A program made the position numbers and the translations under genes. A model generated the notes under the pieces. The model saw nothing but the letters and a program-made list of their open reading frames with translations, was not told the DNA's origin and searched no databases. Shown here piece after piece: positions 25,401-35,998 of a DNA stretch of 64,000 bases (the first letter of the stretch is position 1; each line of letters opens with the position of its first letter). The stretch spans positions 1 through 64,000 of the forward strand of contig QWII01000076.1 of the NCBI GenBank assembly GCA_021405325.1, written 5' to 3'. The DNA is from Caldilinea sp. CFX5 (GTDB taxonomy: Bacteria; Chloroflexota; Anaerolineae; Caldilineales; Caldilineaceae).

Positions 25401-27012
25401 GACCGTCACCGGTCAGGACGATGAAGCGCTGCCGTTGACTGAGCGTAGTCGCGAAGCGATTGATATTGTGGATCAGCCCGCCGGCCTGCGCGTGACGACC
25501 AGCCCCCATCCGGTCAGTGTGCCGGAAGCGGGCGCCATCGTCAACTTTACGGTGTTGATCGAGAATATCAGCGCGGTCGATGATGTGACGGTGCAGAGTC
25601 TGGACAATAGCCTGTTTGGCGCGGTGGGGGCAAGCTGTACGCCGGCGCTGCCGGTGCGTCTGTCGCCACGAGGCGCGTTGACTTGCCAGTTCAGCCGCTT
25701 TGTCAAGGATGACATCGGCGCCATTCTCAATCCGACGACCACGGTGCGTGGCATTGACGACGACGGCAAAGCGGTCAGCGATGATGCCCAAAGCGGCATC
25801 GGCATTGTTGACACCCCCTCGTCGATCAAAATCGTGCAGACTACGTTGCCCACCAGCCTGGCGGAACCGGGCGGCCCGGTCACCTTTACCATTGCGGTGG
25901 AAAATAGCAGCGCCGTCGATGCTGTCACCATCAACACCGTGCAGGATAGCCGCTTTGGCGATGTGAGCAGCAGTTGTCTACCGGCGCTGCCGGCCACCTT
26001 GGCGCCGCAAGCCACCCTGCTCTGTCGCTTTACCCGCACCTTAACCGGCGCTGCCGGCGATACCTTTGCCAGCACGGTCACGGTAGCCGGCGTCGATGAT
26101 GACGGCCAGCCGGTGACTGACTTTGATCTGGGCAATCTGGACATTACCGATGCTATCCCGCAACTGACCGTTGCCATGACGGCCAGTCCCAATCGCATCC
26201 TAGCCACCGGCGGCCCCGTGACCTTTACAGTTGCGTTGGTGAACAATGGCCCGGAACCACTCACCGTTGAGCAACTCTTGGATGCGCAAGGCGGGAGTTT
26301 GCAAGGGCGCGGTTCTTGCCGGTTGCCGCAAACGTTGCCGGCCAATGGTGGCGGCTACCAGTGCAGCTTTACCGAACTGGTGACGGGCGCCGCTAACGGC
26401 AACTATCAGGCGCTGGTCACAGCGGTGGTCAGTGACGATGACGGCAATCGCGTCCAGGTCGTGGATGAGGCGGATCTCTTCCTGGTGGCGGTGGAGCCGA
26501 AGCTGGTTCTGACCAAGCGGGATCGCTTAGTCAATGATACCTTTACCAATGAGCAAGATCGCGGCAAGCCGTCGCCCGGTGATACGCTGGGCTACGAAAT
26601 CGTTGTCCGCAACACCGGCAATGGTTCGGCGACTGACGTGGTGTTGACCGATGTGCCGGACGCCAACACCACGCTTGTGGTTGGCTCCGTTCGTAGTGAC
26701 CGGGGCAGCGTCGTGAGCGGCAATGCGGGGAATGATTGGCTGGTTGTGATCGATCTGGGGAATCTCGCCAGCGGTGAAGAGGCGACGCTCACCTTTGAAG
26801 TGATCATTACGGAAGGCGCCGGCGCCACGCTGCTGCGCAATCAAGCCACCCTAAGCCAGGGCATCAGCGGCGCCATGATGGCCGGCTCCGATGATCCCGA
26901 CACCCCCTTCTTCGGCGACCCCACCGATACCATTGTCTTCCTGCCGCCGACTGGGCTACTGCCGGGCGAAGAACCGCTGCGGCAGGCGTTCCTGCCCTTG
27001 ATTAAGCGGTGA
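22459..27012 (+). CDS. Giant secreted VWA protein with eight Cys-paired repeats
   Basis: A 1517-residue exported protein; the ATG at 22459 has AGGAG six bases upstream. After the signal peptide ('LAFLLALLLLALPRTVLA') comes a von Willebrand A domain with a MIDAS-like 'LDESAS' (about 68-72). A unique region spans about 260-412. Eight repeats of about 117 residues follow (413-1348), each opening with a 'P-x-S-L-P-E-P-G-G-x-V-T-F' strand and carrying two cysteines roughly 18 residues apart, likely one disulfide per repeat. A DUF11-type domain (1349-1500) and the tail 'QAFLPLIKR' close it. VWA domains bind ligands through a metal ion, so an adhesin role is likely; this is inference. Confidence 0.85.
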   Translation: MFPNLKLSTLLPNAILLPKWPFIRHGRLAFLLALLLLALPRTVLAQTTPANNPDLTPRCGLDVILVLDESASLTDYAATVRTSVRSLLAGLADTGAQVALIEFNMEARQPIGAGYHPITSTGLAAGGVFDRYLNNNYQPNGYTNWEAAFAQVENINRDHGVAPLVIFFTDSGPNVYTNQFGTVVGGNEAVALDEAVQAANRVKAQGSHIFVVGVGDVTAEARIVAISGPDQHPQQRLPFGQSDYTLTVFAELEQSLSQIVFNLCAPAVVVTKYINTGNGAGYTPLPGHPFAGAVAIAQNGQPATAFEWMAPVTGPATQQGQSQSLVTDGGGRARWQWLPGAPAAPQPWPSRFTLAETLQPGDIFVEALCTRRTLGSNGLYTINNFTLTTLPATVDIGPADLLLCDVRNSRLGLAVEKTANPTTLPESGGNVVFTFQVINNGGAPVALQSLVDSAFGNLHGQGDCVADGAVTIAAGADYRCTITKFLSGNAGTPHVNTVTATVRSAQNVTVSRTDSATVTFSDVAPTLTFTRDAAPTSLHEPGGPVVYGVQFSNNNPGEALTITTLSDNRYGNITTVGGAVSATTCATPIVLAPAGAPNAAYSCHFTAQVSGPPGPVIDTLSATVNDDDGNTVTMSRDQLVTILNVPPQGVLAVTVTPASRPEPGGIFTFQLAVTNTNPAETLNLTALTNSVYGNLEQTGGAVTATDCTTPHLLAPAGQPAATYRCTVSVQVTGGPALYPSTVQATIADDDGGELTLAQGAVVEITDLLSSILVTKRANPTSLPEPGGNVTFTVTVENSSLLDQVRIDQITDDHFGDLRTACAPALPAWLPPQGEIQCQFVRPITGAVGFYHANTVTAVGVDDDGIAVRDSDLAIVGITDLPSLLEITQSAQPANLPEPGGPVTFTVVIRNKSAVDVVTVTKVEANAAPSVTGATRQAPALLDISAHCQPPLPVALAPGAQIVCVFTKVINGPVDARHINEVTVTGQDDEALPLTERSREAIDIVDQPAGLRVTTSPHPVSVPEAGAIVNFTVLIENISAVDDVTVQSLDNSLFGAVGASCTPALPVRLSPRGALTCQFSRFVKDDIGAILNPTTTVRGIDDDGKAVSDDAQSGIGIVDTPSSIKIVQTTLPTSLAEPGGPVTFTIAVENSSAVDAVTINTVQDSRFGDVSSSCLPALPATLAPQATLLCRFTRTLTGAAGDTFASTVTVAGVDDDGQPVTDFDLGNLDITDAIPQLTVAMTASPNRILATGGPVTFTVALVNNGPEPLTVEQLLDAQGGSLQGRGSCRLPQTLPANGGGYQCSFTELVTGAANGNYQALVTAVVSDDDGNRVQVVDEADLFLVAVEPKLVLTKRDRLVNDTFTNEQDRGKPSPGDTLGYEIVVRNTGNGSATDVVLTDVPDANTTLVVGSVRSDRGSVVSGNAGNDWLVVIDLGNLASGEEATLTFEVIITEGAGATLLRNQATLSQGISGAMMAGSDDPDTPFFGDPTDTIVFLPPTGLLPGEEPLRQAFLPLIKR

Positions 27013-27066
27013 GTTTGGGTGGATAGCGGATGGTAGATGGCGACCCATCCTTACGGGATAGCTAAA

Positions 27067-27103
27067 CCCGCTCGTAGCCGGTCACGGACCGGCTACGAGC
27101 GGG
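27067..27103. terminator. Perfect 17-bp hairpin
   Basis: Arms 27067-27083 and 27087-27103 with a 3-base loop ACG, 54 bases after the stop. The inner part is shared with the palindrome at 22224. Confidence 0.7.
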
Positions 27104-27206
27104 TAGTGGCTTAGGCGTTTTCAAAAAGTAAAATCTCCAGCCATGGATCATTATTCCTTTGCCTATGCCTTAGTCGTTACCACCGCGCAAGGATTAGCAA
27201 AGAACC

Positions 27207-27330
27207 CTACTCCGGCTGAATCGGTTGGCAGCCGACCAGCGCCGGTTGCATGGTGATGGCCGGCGGCGCCTGGAAGGTGGCGATGTAGACATGATCCACC
27301 GCGCCGCCGCCGGCGCCCTCCTTGTTTCGG
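27207..27330 (-). pseudogene. Possible C-terminal gene remnant
   Basis: Reading the minus strand, an open stretch encodes a Gly/Ala-rich run then 'AVDHVYIATFQAPPAITM' and ends 'QPALVGCQPIQPE' at a TAG. Codon choice (GCC, GGC, ATC, CAG) is like that of real genes here and unlike the A/T-richer DNA upstream of it. An AAGGAG box and two ATGs occur just upstream but in a different frame, as expected after an internal deletion. No family recognised. Confidence 0.35.
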
Positions 27331-27719
27331 CATCATTCCCTTCTCCTTGTATGAACCGTGTCTTGCCTGAATCGTGATTTTGTCGCGAAGGAATTGCGCT
27401 TTTTTTGCGATAAATATAGTAGGAGTCCGTGCAAGAAGTGGATGGTATTCACTAGAATTTGACTTATTGTCTGCTGCGGTTCGTCGTCGGAATGTCGTAG
27501 TTTTCTTCGTACTCTATCGTTACCCCACCGCCTCTGGTGCGCAGCACCGGTCAACCACTCTCTCCGCGCAATGATCTAGATAGCTGCACAACGATGCCTT
27601 TGCTCATAGCGGGTGTGCCGCTTGTTGCGATCGTTTGCGCGTTGACCGTAAGGTAAAGGTCATTGAATTTGCTTTGTCTTATCTTTTTGAATTGCTGCTC
27701 AAAGTTAGGAGTAACGGTT

Positions 27720-30700
27720 ATGTACATTGGTTTGGTCAGCCGCATCGTCAACCCTAGTCGGGCTTTCTCTCTCCGCCCACTACTTTTCCTGGGCGCGCTG
27801 TTGTATGCCCTTTTGTCAGCGCACCCACTCTTGGCCCAAGGCAACGCCACTGACCCTAGACTCTGTTATACGCTCGCTGATAACGGCGGCTCCGATCGGG
27901 CAGATGTGTTGATTCGGATTGACCGCACCACGAATGCCCCGCCGACGGTCATCGGCGCCACCGGCACCTTCAACGCCGAAGCGATGGCCTTTGTCCCCGG
28001 CGGCACTATCCTCTATACCGTAGAGGGGAACCGGCTAGGCACCCTAAATCTGACAACGGGCGCTTATACCCAAGTGGGCGGCTCAATTCTCTCGATTACC
28101 GGGGCCTTAGGGCGACTAACCGTTAGTGATATCGATGGTCTGACCTATCACAGCACAGAAAATATTCTATACGGGGTCGTCCGTCGTTCAGCGACGCCTG
28201 ATCTTCTGGTCAAAATTAACCCGGCCACCGGCGCTGTCATTCCCTTTGCGACCAATGTGGATTATCTTGTGATCACCGTCGGCGGTTCGCCCAACAACTT
28301 CCAAGATATTGATGATCTCGCCTTTGACCCGGTCACCGATGTCCTGTATGCAATTTCAAACGCCGGGCTAGGTGGGGAACTGGTGACGATCAACCCTGCC
28401 ACCGGCGTCTCGACCTATGTGGCCGATTTTTCGATTCCTGATGCGTTGGAGGGGCTTTCGTTCTTTAATGATGGCGAACTGTACGCTTCCTCCGGCGGCG
28501 GCCTCAATAGCAATAGCAACCGCTTATACCGGGTGGATAAGAGCAATGGCGTCCTGACCGATCTCGGTTCTTTGGTGGTGGCCGGCAACACTGATTTTGA
28601 AGGCATTGGCTGTTTGACTGCCAACGCGTTCCTCGCCGTGGAAAAGCTGACGAATGGTGTGGATGCCGATCTGCCGACCGGTCCGCATATCATTGTCGGC
28701 GCGCCGGTCACTTGGAGTTATATCATCCGGAACACCGGTGTGATTACCGTCGATAGCATCACGCTGGTCGATAATATGCTCCCGCCCGGCCTGATCAACT
28801 GCCCGGCCTTTCCGTTGCCCAACAATAGCCTAAGCCCCGGCGCCGCGCTCACTTGTACCGCCAACGGTATTGCGACTGCCGGTCAATATAGCAACACGGC
28901 CACGGTCACCGGGATTGGACGTTTGCCGACCGGGGATATGATCAACCTGACCAGCAGCGATCCCAGCCACTATCTGGGTGTTCAACCGGACTTGGTGATT
29001 GTCAAGGACGACGGCGGGATTACGACCCAACCCGGCAATGTCTTGATCTACACCCTGGTGTATAGCAATGCCGGGACAAGCCCGGTGACAGGCGTGGTGA
29101 TCAGCGAGACCGTGCCGGCCAATACCATCTTTAACCCTACCAGCAGTTCCAGCGGTTGGCTCTGTACCCCGAACAATAGCGCCGGCAGCCACTGTACCTT
29201 GACCATCGGCAATGTTGCCGCCGGCCAGCGCAGCACGGTCAACTTTGCCGTGACGTTGATTGACTCCTTTCCTGTTGGTGTGAATCTGGTTACCAATACG
29301 GCGACCATTGCTGATGATGGCGCCCACGGCGTCGATGCCAATCCAAGTAACAACCGTTCCACCGACACCACGCCCGTACTGGCTGCCCCGGAACTGGAAG
29401 CGGATAAACAAGCGATCTGGCAGGATCTGGGTCTAATCGGCGGTATCGACCCCGGTGAAGTAATTACGTATACGATCATCGTGCGTAATATCGGCAACCA
29501 GGATATCCTTAACGTCCCATTGGTGGATACCCCCGATCTAAACTCGACGCTGGTCATCGGCTCTGTGCGCTTTACCAGTGGTAGCGGCGTAATCACCCTT
29601 GGCAATACCGTCGGCAATACCACCATTGCCGCCACCATTGATCGGATTGCCGGCGGCGGGGAAGCGCGTATCACTTACCGTGTGACGATCAACTCGCCCT
29701 TACCGATTGGGATCGACCGCATTATCAATCGCGCCTTAGTCTCTAACACCATTCCCCTGTCGACAACGGTGCCGGCTTTGGCGACGCCGGATCTGGGGAT
29801 TGCCAAAAGCGATAGCGGCGTCACCATTACCGCCGGCGACATTATTGTCTACGCCCTCACCTATCGCAACACCGGCAACCGCAATGCCACCGGTGTGGTG
29901 ATTCGTGAGACCGTGCCGGAGCATTCCACCTTTGTTGCCGCTGCCGCGCAGCCGACGGTGTGGAGTTGTCCTGATGGCAGCCCGGCGGGTACAGTTTGTA
30001 CAACCACAATTAGCCTGCTGCTCGCCGGCGGTAACGGCGCCGCTCATTTTGCTGTGCGGAGCAACAGTCCCCTGGCGGCCGGGGTCCAGCAACTGGAGAA
30101 CTTAGTCCGTATCAATGATGATGGCAGCAACGGCGACGATCCAACCCCGCAAAACAACCTGGCGACCGACACCACGCCCGTGCTCGCTGCTCCTGACTTG
30201 ATCATTACGAAAACGGATGACGGCATCACCGCCATGCCGGGGGCCATGGTCGTCTATACCTTGGCCTATGTCAATGACGGCAACCAGGATGCCACCGGGG
30301 TGACGATCACAGAGACCGTGCCGGCTAACACCCGCTTTCTGCCCGCGGCCAGCACGCCCGGTTGGGCGTGCACCCCTGGCCCGCAAGCCGGTAGTATTTG
30401 TACCTTGACCAGCGGTAGTCTGGCCGCTGGTCAAACCGGTTCGGCGCTTTTTGCCGTCCAGGTTGACAAAGCTTTGCCGGTTGGCGTGACCCTGATTTTG
30501 AATCAAGCCCAAATTGGTGATGATGGGCGTAATGGCGCCGACCCAACGCCCCAAAACAATCGGGCTATTGAGGAGACGCCGGTCATCGCCAACCCCGATC
30601 TGGTCATCACCAAAGATGATGGCGGTGTGTTTGCCCAACCGGGCGACGTGATCACCTACCATCTGGCTTATAACAATATCGGCAACCAGGGCGCCACCGG

Positions 30701-31484
30701 TGTCATCATCACCGAGACGGTGCCGGCCCATACCACCTTTACACCGGCCAATAGTACCGCCGGTTGGCTCTGTACGCCGAATAACAGCGCCGGCAGCCTC
30801 TGCACCATCGCGGTTGGCGTCGTGGCGGTTGACCAGGCGGGGGCTGTCAACTTTGCTGTCATCGTTGATCCGCAGTTGCCCGCCGGGGTTGAGGTGACCA
30901 ACAACCTTGTACGTATCGGCGATGACGGCAGCAACGGCGAAGATCCTGACTATGATAATAATCAGGCAACCGATCTGACGCCGCTCAACGCCACCCCCAA
31001 TCTAACGGTGGAGAAGAGCGCCGACCTCAGCCTGGTGCGTCCCGGCGAGCGCGTGCGCTATACGTTGGTCTATGCTAACATCGGCAACCAGGATGCCACC
31101 GGCGTCGTTGTGCGCGAAACAGTGCCCGAATGGACGACCTTTGATGCCGCCAATAGCAGCCCTGGCTGGCGCTGTGCCCTAGATAGCGCAATCAACCGTA
31201 CTATCTGCACCATCATCGTGGGTGATCTGCGCGCCGGCGCCCAAGGGGCGACGCCGCTCTTCTTCGCTGTGGTTGTGAGCAATACCATCCCGCGTGAGAT
31301 CAAGGAAATTGTGAACATTGTCGTCATCGCCGACGACGGCGCCAACGGTCAACCGCCAGCCGGGCAACATAGCGATGAGGTGGTGACGCCGCTGATCCAA
31401 CCCACCGACCTGCCTCCTGGTCGCGAACCGCCGGTCACAGCGACGTTACGGGCAACGCTGTTCTTGCCTTTGGTCGTGCGGTAA
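27720..31484 (+). CDS. Giant secreted protein with propeller-like head and seven DUF11 repeats
   Basis: A 1254-residue exported protein. The ATG at 27720 has AGGAG upstream and starts a signal peptide ending 'LLSAHPLLAQ'. Residues about 45-300 contain recurring 'FDPVTDVLYAIS', 'INPATGVSTYV' and 'DIDGLTYHSTENILYGV' segments, like a beta-propeller. Seven DUF11-like repeats of about 130 residues follow from about 304, with 'YTLxYxNxGNxxATGVxIxE' signatures; five carry a Cys pair of the form C-x8/10-C (for example 'CTPNNSAGSHC'). The protein ends 'ATLFLPLVVR'. DUF11 repeats are typical stalks of bacterial surface proteins. It closes the secreted block and is followed by a terminator. Confidence 0.85.
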   Translation: MYIGLVSRIVNPSRAFSLRPLLFLGALLYALLSAHPLLAQGNATDPRLCYTLADNGGSDRADVLIRIDRTTNAPPTVIGATGTFNAEAMAFVPGGTILYTVEGNRLGTLNLTTGAYTQVGGSILSITGALGRLTVSDIDGLTYHSTENILYGVVRRSATPDLLVKINPATGAVIPFATNVDYLVITVGGSPNNFQDIDDLAFDPVTDVLYAISNAGLGGELVTINPATGVSTYVADFSIPDALEGLSFFNDGELYASSGGGLNSNSNRLYRVDKSNGVLTDLGSLVVAGNTDFEGIGCLTANAFLAVEKLTNGVDADLPTGPHIIVGAPVTWSYIIRNTGVITVDSITLVDNMLPPGLINCPAFPLPNNSLSPGAALTCTANGIATAGQYSNTATVTGIGRLPTGDMINLTSSDPSHYLGVQPDLVIVKDDGGITTQPGNVLIYTLVYSNAGTSPVTGVVISETVPANTIFNPTSSSSGWLCTPNNSAGSHCTLTIGNVAAGQRSTVNFAVTLIDSFPVGVNLVTNTATIADDGAHGVDANPSNNRSTDTTPVLAAPELEADKQAIWQDLGLIGGIDPGEVITYTIIVRNIGNQDILNVPLVDTPDLNSTLVIGSVRFTSGSGVITLGNTVGNTTIAATIDRIAGGGEARITYRVTINSPLPIGIDRIINRALVSNTIPLSTTVPALATPDLGIAKSDSGVTITAGDIIVYALTYRNTGNRNATGVVIRETVPEHSTFVAAAAQPTVWSCPDGSPAGTVCTTTISLLLAGGNGAAHFAVRSNSPLAAGVQQLENLVRINDDGSNGDDPTPQNNLATDTTPVLAAPDLIITKTDDGITAMPGAMVVYTLAYVNDGNQDATGVTITETVPANTRFLPAASTPGWACTPGPQAGSICTLTSGSLAAGQTGSALFAVQVDKALPVGVTLILNQAQIGDDGRNGADPTPQNNRAIEETPVIANPDLVITKDDGGVFAQPGDVITYHLAYNNIGNQGATGVIITETVPAHTTFTPANSTAGWLCTPNNSAGSLCTIAVGVVAVDQAGAVNFAVIVDPQLPAGVEVTNNLVRIGDDGSNGEDPDYDNNQATDLTPLNATPNLTVEKSADLSLVRPGERVRYTLVYANIGNQDATGVVVRETVPEWTTFDAANSSPGWRCALDSAINRTICTIIVGDLRAGAQGATPLFFAVVVSNTIPREIKEIVNIVVIADDGANGQPPAGQHSDEVVTPLIQPTDLPPGREPPVTATLRATLFLPLVVR

Positions 31485-31503
31485 GGAGCCGTCAAAGAAA
31501 GGA

Positions 31504-31547
31504 ATCCCCCGTAGGGGCGGTTGCCTTCTAGGCGCCTACGGGGGGAT
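31504..31547 (+). terminator. Terminator of the secreted-protein block
   Basis: Arms CCCCCGTAGG (31506-31515) and CCTACGGGGG (31535-31544) pair exactly, followed by GATATTTTACTTTTTG. Confidence 0.75.
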
Positions 31548-31725
31548 ATTTTACTTTTTGAAAACGCCTTATCTCTCGATCTACCAGGTGATGGATTTTT
31601 GTGCAGACCTCTTCTAGACTATACTCTCTAAGCAGAAAATTTGTTTGTCGGCATGGGGCGGCGCCGGGTTGGCGTCGCCCAGCCTGTGCATTGTGATCAT
31701 CAATGAAGATAATCAAGAGGAGCGT

Positions 31726-33075
<1,350 letters not shown>

Positions 33076-33089
33076 TGTAAAGATAGTAA

Positions 33090-33178
33090 GACAGTGGGAC
33101 AGTGGGACAGTCGAAATGTCAGACTGACTTACTGACCTACTGGCCTACTGACTTACTGACTTACTGACCTACTGACTA
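33090..33178. repeat. Short tandem repeat tract (GACAGTGG and CTTACTGAC units)
   Basis: Three GACAGTGG-like octamers (33090-33113) are followed by about six units of the inverted type CTNACTGAC (33122-33178). The tract ends 3 bases before the ATG of the SCP2 gene, leaving no normal ribosome site. Confidence 0.8.
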
Positions 33179-33180
33179 TT

Positions 33181-33585
33181 ATGGCTGTTTTCCAATCTGA
33201 CCAACAACTCTATGACGTTCTACATGCAGTCTTTCATGCAGTTGCGGCCAATCCGGCCAACATTGCCCCGTTTACCCAAAGCAACCTGGTCATTCGTATG
33301 AAAACCGAAGCGCCGGCGGCGGAGGTGTTGCTCGACGGGCGCCAGCCGCCGCTAGAGGTCTTCTATGGCGAACGACCAGGGAAGGCCAATATTGAAATTA
33401 CCATGCCGGCGGATCTGCTCCATGCCCTTTGGAGCGACCAGGAAAGCACCAGCGCAGCCTTTTTTAGCGGCAAGATCAAAACCAAAGGCAACCTGCTCAA
33501 AGCAATGTCGTTGATCGATCTCTTCCGTGAATGTGAGCGGGTTTACCCGGCTATTGCCAAAGCGCATGGGGTGGCAAGCGTATAA
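33181..33585 (+). CDS. SCP2 sterol-binding domain protein
   Basis: This 134-residue soluble protein matches the SCP2 fold: 'LVIRMKTEAPAAEVLLDGRQ', then 'ANIEITMPADLLHALWSD' and the end 'AFFSGKIKTKGNLLKAMSL'. SCP2 domains bind lipids in a hydrophobic tunnel; free-standing bacterial copies are of uncertain role. The start codon follows directly on a tandem repeat tract, so the translation signal is unusual, with no Shine-Dalgarno box visible. It may be read from the aminotransferase transcript. Confidence 0.82.
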   Translation: MAVFQSDQQLYDVLHAVFHAVAANPANIAPFTQSNLVIRMKTEAPAAEVLLDGRQPPLEVFYGERPGKANIEITMPADLLHALWSDQESTSAAFFSGKIKTKGNLLKAMSLIDLFRECERVYPAIAKAHGVASV

Positions 33586-33747
33586 ACGTTTGGCAATGGC
33601 GTGTTAGCGGAAAAAATCCTTGCTATTGCGTAGGCTGTCGCTGTTTACCAGTGGTAGGGGAGCGTACTCTATCCGCTTTCATTGGTCTAATCTACATATT
33701 AGCAATAGAAAATGGCAAAGCGACGCTCTACAGGTGCTTTAGTACCT

Positions 33748-33776
33748 TTGACACCCTCTGGAACACACGTTATAAT
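33748..33776 (+). promoter_or_regulatory. Consensus sigma-70 promoter for dnaG
   Basis: TTGACA (33748-33753) and TATAAT (33771-33776), both exact consensus, spaced by 17 bases, about 90 bases before the dnaG ATG. Confidence 0.85.
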
Positions 33777-33865
33777 TTGGCTAAACAGTGATTATGCAGA
33801 GACGTATGACGCAGTCGTATTGTACAATTACTGTGGCGAAGGGTTGGACTGGGAGTAGATAAACG

Positions 33866-35884
33866 ATGAGTGTAATTGACGAGGTCAAACAGCGCCTGGA
33901 CGCTGTCGAACTCATCGGGCGCTATGTTGAGTTGCGCAAAGCCGGCACTATCTACAAAGGACTTTGCCCCTTTCATAACGAACGCACCCCTAGCTTTGTC
34001 GTCTACCCGGATCGGGGGACGTGGCACTGTTTTGGCTCGTGCGGCACCGGCGGCGACATCTTTAACTTTGTCATGCGCCGCGAAAACCTGGAATTTCGCG
34101 AAGCGTTGGAGCTACTGGCCCAGCAGGCTGGCGTGACGCTGGAAGCGGAACAGGATCAAACACAGGGCCAGCGCAACCGACTCTATGAATTGAATGAGGC
34201 CGCCGCCACCTATTTTCAAGGCGTGTTACTCCATCATGCCGGCGCCGCCGCCGGTCGCGCCTATCTGGAACGGCGCGGCATCAACCACGAAACCATGACC
34301 AATTTCCGGCTGGGCTTTGCCCTGGAAAACTGGTCGGCGTTGCGTGATTTTTTGTTAGAAAAAGGCTGGTCGTTGGATGAGTTGTTGGCTGCCGGCCTGG
34401 TGAAGCGCCATGAGGAGCGCAACAGTATCTATGACGCCTTTCGCGCACGAGTGATGATCCCCATCCGCGACCGGCAGAGTCGGGTGATTGGCTTTGGCGG
34501 TCGGCTCCTGGGCGATGGCCAGCCGAAATATTTGAATACCGCCGAGACGCCGGTCTTTCATAAATCCCAGGTGGTCTTCGGTCTCGATCTGGCGCGTGAC
34601 GCCATTCGACGGGAAGACAAAGTGGTCATTGTCGAAGGCTATATGGATGTGATTGCCGCACACCAGCATGGTTTCGCCAACGTGGTCGCCTGTATGGGCA
34701 CCTCTTTAACAAGTGAACAGCTTCAGCAACTCCATCGCTTCACCAACAACTTTATTCTGGCGTTGGATGCCGATGCGGCCGGTCAACAGGCCACCATTCG
34801 TGGGTTGAATCAGGCGCGCCAATCCTTGTTGCGGGTGCAAAAGCCCACGGTGACGCCGACCGGCCAGGTGCGGTTGACCGAGCGCCTGAGCGCCAATTTG
34901 GCCATCGTCTCCATGCCCACCGGTCTGGATCCCGATGATGTGATCCGGCGGAATCCCCAGGAATGGCAAGCCTTGGTGGCGCAGGCGCAGCCGTTGGTGG
35001 ACTTCTATTTTCGCCTGATCACCGATCAATTTGACCTGACCAGCGCCCAGGGCAAAGGCTTGGCTGTGGCCGAGCTTGCCCCGTTGATTGCCGAACTCGA
35101 TGATGAGATTGAACGGCAGCATTATATTCAGCGCCTTAGCCGGGCGGTGCAGATCGATGAAGTGACGATTGACAGTCGAGTCAAGGCGGCGGCCAAAACT
35201 AGTAAGCTGCCGACCGAACCGACCAAACGTCGTTTTACCGAGCGACCGGGGGCTGTACAACACCGCCCGTCGCGTGAGCCGAATGCCCAACCGCCGGTAG
35301 CGCCGTGGGAGGCGGCGGAACAGCAAGCGCCCAAGCAACGCGTAGCGGAAGCAAAACAGGGCGCCATTTCACGGGAGGATCACCTGCTTGCCAACTTATT
35401 GCGTGAACCGAACCTGTTGGTCTGGTTGGCGACAGTAACGCAGCGTTTAGAGATTCCGGCGGTACGGCCGGAAGACTTGCAGACAGTGCAAAATCAGGAA
35501 ATTTTCAAAGCGTTGCGGCGCTATATGGCTGGTGATGAGCAGTGGGAGCCGGAGCTATTTCAGGATACGCTGACGCCGCCTTTGCATGGTCATCTGGCCA
35601 AGCTGATCAGCTATGGCGCCCAGTTGCCGCAGTGCACCCTAGGTGAGTTACGCTTAGATTCGATCCAGACTTTGTTACATCTGCGCTTACAACAATTGCA
35701 GAGTGAAGCGCACCATTTGAAATTTATGCAAGATGATGCTGTGCGCCAGGGCGATATGCAAGGCGCCAAACAGCTTGCTGAAGTAAATAATCAACAAATT
35801 CGTGAACTTTTTCATTTGCAGCAATCCAAACATTCCCTCACGCGTCTTTTGGCGCAAAGTGGCGAATTCAAAGCTGTTGCATAA
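33866..35884 (+). CDS. dnaG: DNA primase DnaG
   Basis: The 672-residue primase makes RNA primers at the replication fork. The N-terminal CHC2 zinc finger is '[11 protein letters not shown]' with '[12 protein letters not shown]'. The catalytic core includes '[20 protein letters not shown]', and the TOPRIM acidic residues are in '[14 protein letters not shown]' and '[12 protein letters not shown]'. A Pro/Gln-rich linker (about 445-500) leads to the C-terminal helicase-binding domain, which ends in a long helix. dnaG and the sigma factor downstream form the dnaG-rpoD part of the classical macromolecular synthesis operon, without rpsU. It has a consensus promoter of its own. Confidence 0.96.
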   Translation: MSVIDEVKQRLDAVELIGRYVELRKAGTIYKGLCPFHNERTPSFVVYPDRGTWHCFGSCGTGGDIFNFVMRRENLEFREALELLAQQAGVTLEAEQDQTQGQRNRLYELNEAAATYFQGVLLHHAGAAAGRAYLERRGINHETMTNFRLGFALENWSALRDFLLEKGWSLDELLAAGLVKRHEERNSIYDAFRARVMIPIRDRQSRVIGFGGRLLGDGQPKYLNTAETPVFHKSQVVFGLDLARDAIRREDKVVIVEGYMDVIAAHQHGFANVVACMGTSLTSEQLQQLHRFTNNFILALDADAAGQQATIRGLNQARQSLLRVQKPTVTPTGQVRLTERLSANLAIVSMPTGLDPDDVIRRNPQEWQALVAQAQPLVDFYFRLITDQFDLTSAQGKGLAVAELAPLIAELDDEIERQHYIQRLSRAVQIDEVTIDSRVKAAAKTSKLPTEPTKRRFTERPGAVQHRPSREPNAQPPVAPWEAAEQQAPKQRVAEAKQGAISREDHLLANLLREPNLLVWLATVTQRLEIPAVRPEDLQTVQNQEIFKALRRYMAGDEQWEPELFQDTLTPPLHGHLAKLISYGAQLPQCTLGELRLDSIQTLLHLRLQQLQSEAHHLKFMQDDAVRQGDMQGAKQLAEVNNQQIRELFHLQQSKHSLTRLLAQSGEFKAVA

Positions 35885-35998
35885 GTAGTCGATGCCAGTC
35901 CGGAGTCCAGAGTTTCGAAGGAAGACTAGGGACTGCGGACTAGGGACTGAATGAACTGCTCTCTGTTAGCAATCCGCAGGGGTGGATAGGAAAGACTC

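Larger units (their letters stand above)
27013..27719. other. Intergenic gap with hairpin and minus-strand gene remnant
   Basis: These 707 bases between two giant secreted-protein genes hold a 17-bp perfect hairpin (27067-27103) and, on the minus strand, a short coding-looking fragment ending at 27207. The remainder (about 27340-27719) is less GC-rich and shows nothing recognisable beyond the leader of the next gene. Confidence 0.55.
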
